Below, piece after piece: positions 5,823-6,337 of a DNA stretch of 6,337 bases. Every line of letters begins with the position of its first letter. Position 1 is the first letter of the stretch. The translations under genes and the position numbers were made by a program. Source of the DNA: an uncultured Actinomyces sp. (lineage in GTDB: Bacteria > Actinomycetota > Actinomycetes > Actinomycetales > Actinomycetaceae); the NCBI GenBank assembly GCA_938022345.1, contig CALIEP010000339.1:1-6337 (forward strand). Reading direction: 5' to 3'. The notes beneath the pieces are model-generated. The model worked only from the letters and a program-made list of their open reading frames with translations. It had not been told where the DNA came from and ran no database searches.

Positions 5823-5889
5823 ACGAAACATTTTGAACACCTAGGGCACCGCTTGTGCGGACCCGACCGACGTAGAGGGGGTCGACGCC
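5823..5889 (+). promoter_or_regulatory. Structured 5' leader and ribosome binding site of the DUF3073 gene
   Basis: The leader holds a small hairpin with two alternative pairings: CCGC (5849-5852) with GCGG (5857-5860), or GCAC (5846-5849) with GTGC (5855-5858). Next comes GACCC (5860-5864), which can pair with GGGTC (5879-5883). That pairing covers part of the strong Shine-Dalgarno GAGGGGG (5875-5881), 8 nt before the ATG. The alternative CGACC (5864-5868) with GGTCG (5880-5884) does the same. The first hairpin and the first RBS-covering stem share position 5860, so they could compete. Translational control is an inference from these pairings. Confidence 0.45.
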
Positions 5890-6147
5890 ATGGGGCGCGG
5901 CCGTCAAAAGGCCAAGCAGACGAAAGTCGCACGAAAGCTGAAGTATTTCAGCCCTGACACCGACCTGGATGCACTCCAAAGGGAGCTTGCAGCCGGGCAT
6001 GAGGCGCATAGCGAAGAGCAGCAGACAGACGAAGATGATTTGTACGCGCGCTACGCGGATTACGCCGAAGATGACCAGTCTGCAGATGATGATCATTGGG
6101 ATGACGAAGATTACTGGACGTCCCCTTCCTCGCAATCGCGAAAGTAG
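5890..6147 (+). CDS. DUF3073 domain-containing protein
   Basis: The 85-residue protein opens with MGRGRQKAKQTKVARKLKY and continues SPDTDLDALQREL, which is the conserved DUF3073 core (about residues 1-33). The rest is strongly acidic (EDDQSADDDHWDDEDYW, about 60-76) with a short polar end and is probably disordered. A basic head with an acidic tail suggests nucleic-acid or ribosome contact, but no function is established to my knowledge. DUF3073 is an actinobacterial family. From memory, homologues often lie near purM, which is not seen here. The start is secure: GAGGGGG lies 8 nt upstream and the conserved motif begins at Met1. The gene has its own promoter and terminator and so appears monocistronic. 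Confidence 0.95.
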   Translation: MGRGRQKAKQTKVARKLKYFSPDTDLDALQRELAAGHEAHSEEQQTDEDDLYARYADYAEDDQSADDDHWDDEDYWTSPSSQSRK

Positions 6148-6179
6148 CCGAGCTCTTCCGCTTTAAGACATACGGAAAC

Positions 6180-6222
6180 GCCGTCAGACGGGTTTGCTAT
6201 ACCCTTCTGACGGCTTTCTTCT
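6180..6222 (+). terminator. Rho-independent terminator of the DUF3073 gene
   Basis: GCCGTCAGA (6180-6188) pairs with TCTGACGGC (6206-6214). After one mismatch, GGGT (6190-6193) pairs with ACCC (6201-6204) around a 7-nt loop. A T-rich tract TTTCTTCT (6215-6222) follows at once. It lies 32 nt after the DUF3073 stop codon. Confidence 0.93.
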
Positions 6223-6337
6223 ATGTGGCATAGAGGGGAGCCAAGTCTTGCGCCTATAAGCCTCTAAAGGCTTGAAGGAGTATCAGCACACTCTTTACCC
6301 GGATAAAACACTGGTCCCGGTGGCGAATTCTCGCAAC
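6223..6337. other. Non-coding right end of the window; small inverted repeat only
   Basis: I find no supportable gene here. AAGCCT (6258-6263) and AGGCTT (6268-6273) form a 6-bp hairpin with a 4-nt loop and no T-run after it. An AAGGAG at 6275-6280 has no start codon at a useful distance. A GTG at 6320 opens six codons to the edge, with TAAAAC at 6304-6309 as a possible -10, but this is too little to call. Short open frames entering from the right edge on the minus strand are also too short to judge. Confidence 0.5.

Noticed and set aside
5806..6135. 109-codon hydrophobic open frame on the minus strand
   Set aside because: Antisense to the DUF3073 gene; its hydrophobicity comes from the complement of acidic codons.
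6290..6337. Possible tRNA or gene start at the right edge
   Set aside because: No T-loop consensus or acceptor pairing could be found on either strand; the GTG at 6320 leaves only six codons.

Overview
The window looks like a chromosomal segment of an actinobacterium with moderately high GC, most likely in the Actinomyces/Schaalia/Bifidobacterium-like range of anaerobic or facultative lineages. This rests on three proteins typical of Actinobacteria (a Holin-X family membrane protein, a DUF3618 protein and a DUF3073 protein), on several starts without a Shine-Dalgarno that sit where transcription should begin, and on a giant oxygen-sensitive-type activase. The genus is an inference.

Layout. 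Positions 1-2687 (minus strand) hold the first 895 codons of a very large protein that runs off the left edge. It has two tandem BadF/BadG/BcrA/BcrD-type (ASKHA) ATPase domains, a four-cysteine segment and the start of a DUF2229-type domain. It is a 2-hydroxyacyl-CoA dehydratase activase-related multidomain protein, and a possible homologue of the anaerobic plasmalogen synthase PlsA. A 59-bp divergent intergenic region (2688-2746) carries a 9-9-9 inverted repeat. To its right is a TetR/AcrR-family regulator (2747-3493, plus) with a long, hairpin-containing 5' coding segment. Regulator, operator and activase look like one self-contained regulatory unit.

Next, on the plus strand, come an ABC-ATPase-like protein that has lost every catalytic motif (3554-4897), a Holin-X/DUF1469-like two-helix membrane protein (4991-5425) and a DUF3618 membrane-anchored protein (5415-5747). 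The last two overlap by 11 nt and are probably translationally coupled. This looks like a small envelope-associated module of unknown function. A separate transcript follows: a TATGAT promoter, a structured leader of about 65 nt, a DUF3073 gene with a strong RBS (5890-6147), and a clear intrinsic terminator (6180-6222). The last 115 bases show no supportable gene.

The points most worth a second look are the single-chain pseudo-dimer architecture of the activase and its possible lipid (plasmalogen) role under TetR control, the ABC pseudo-ATPase linked to two small membrane proteins, the paired inverted repeats at the tetR 5' end, and the DUF3073 leader. No RNA genes, CRISPR arrays, insertion sequences or attachment sites were seen.
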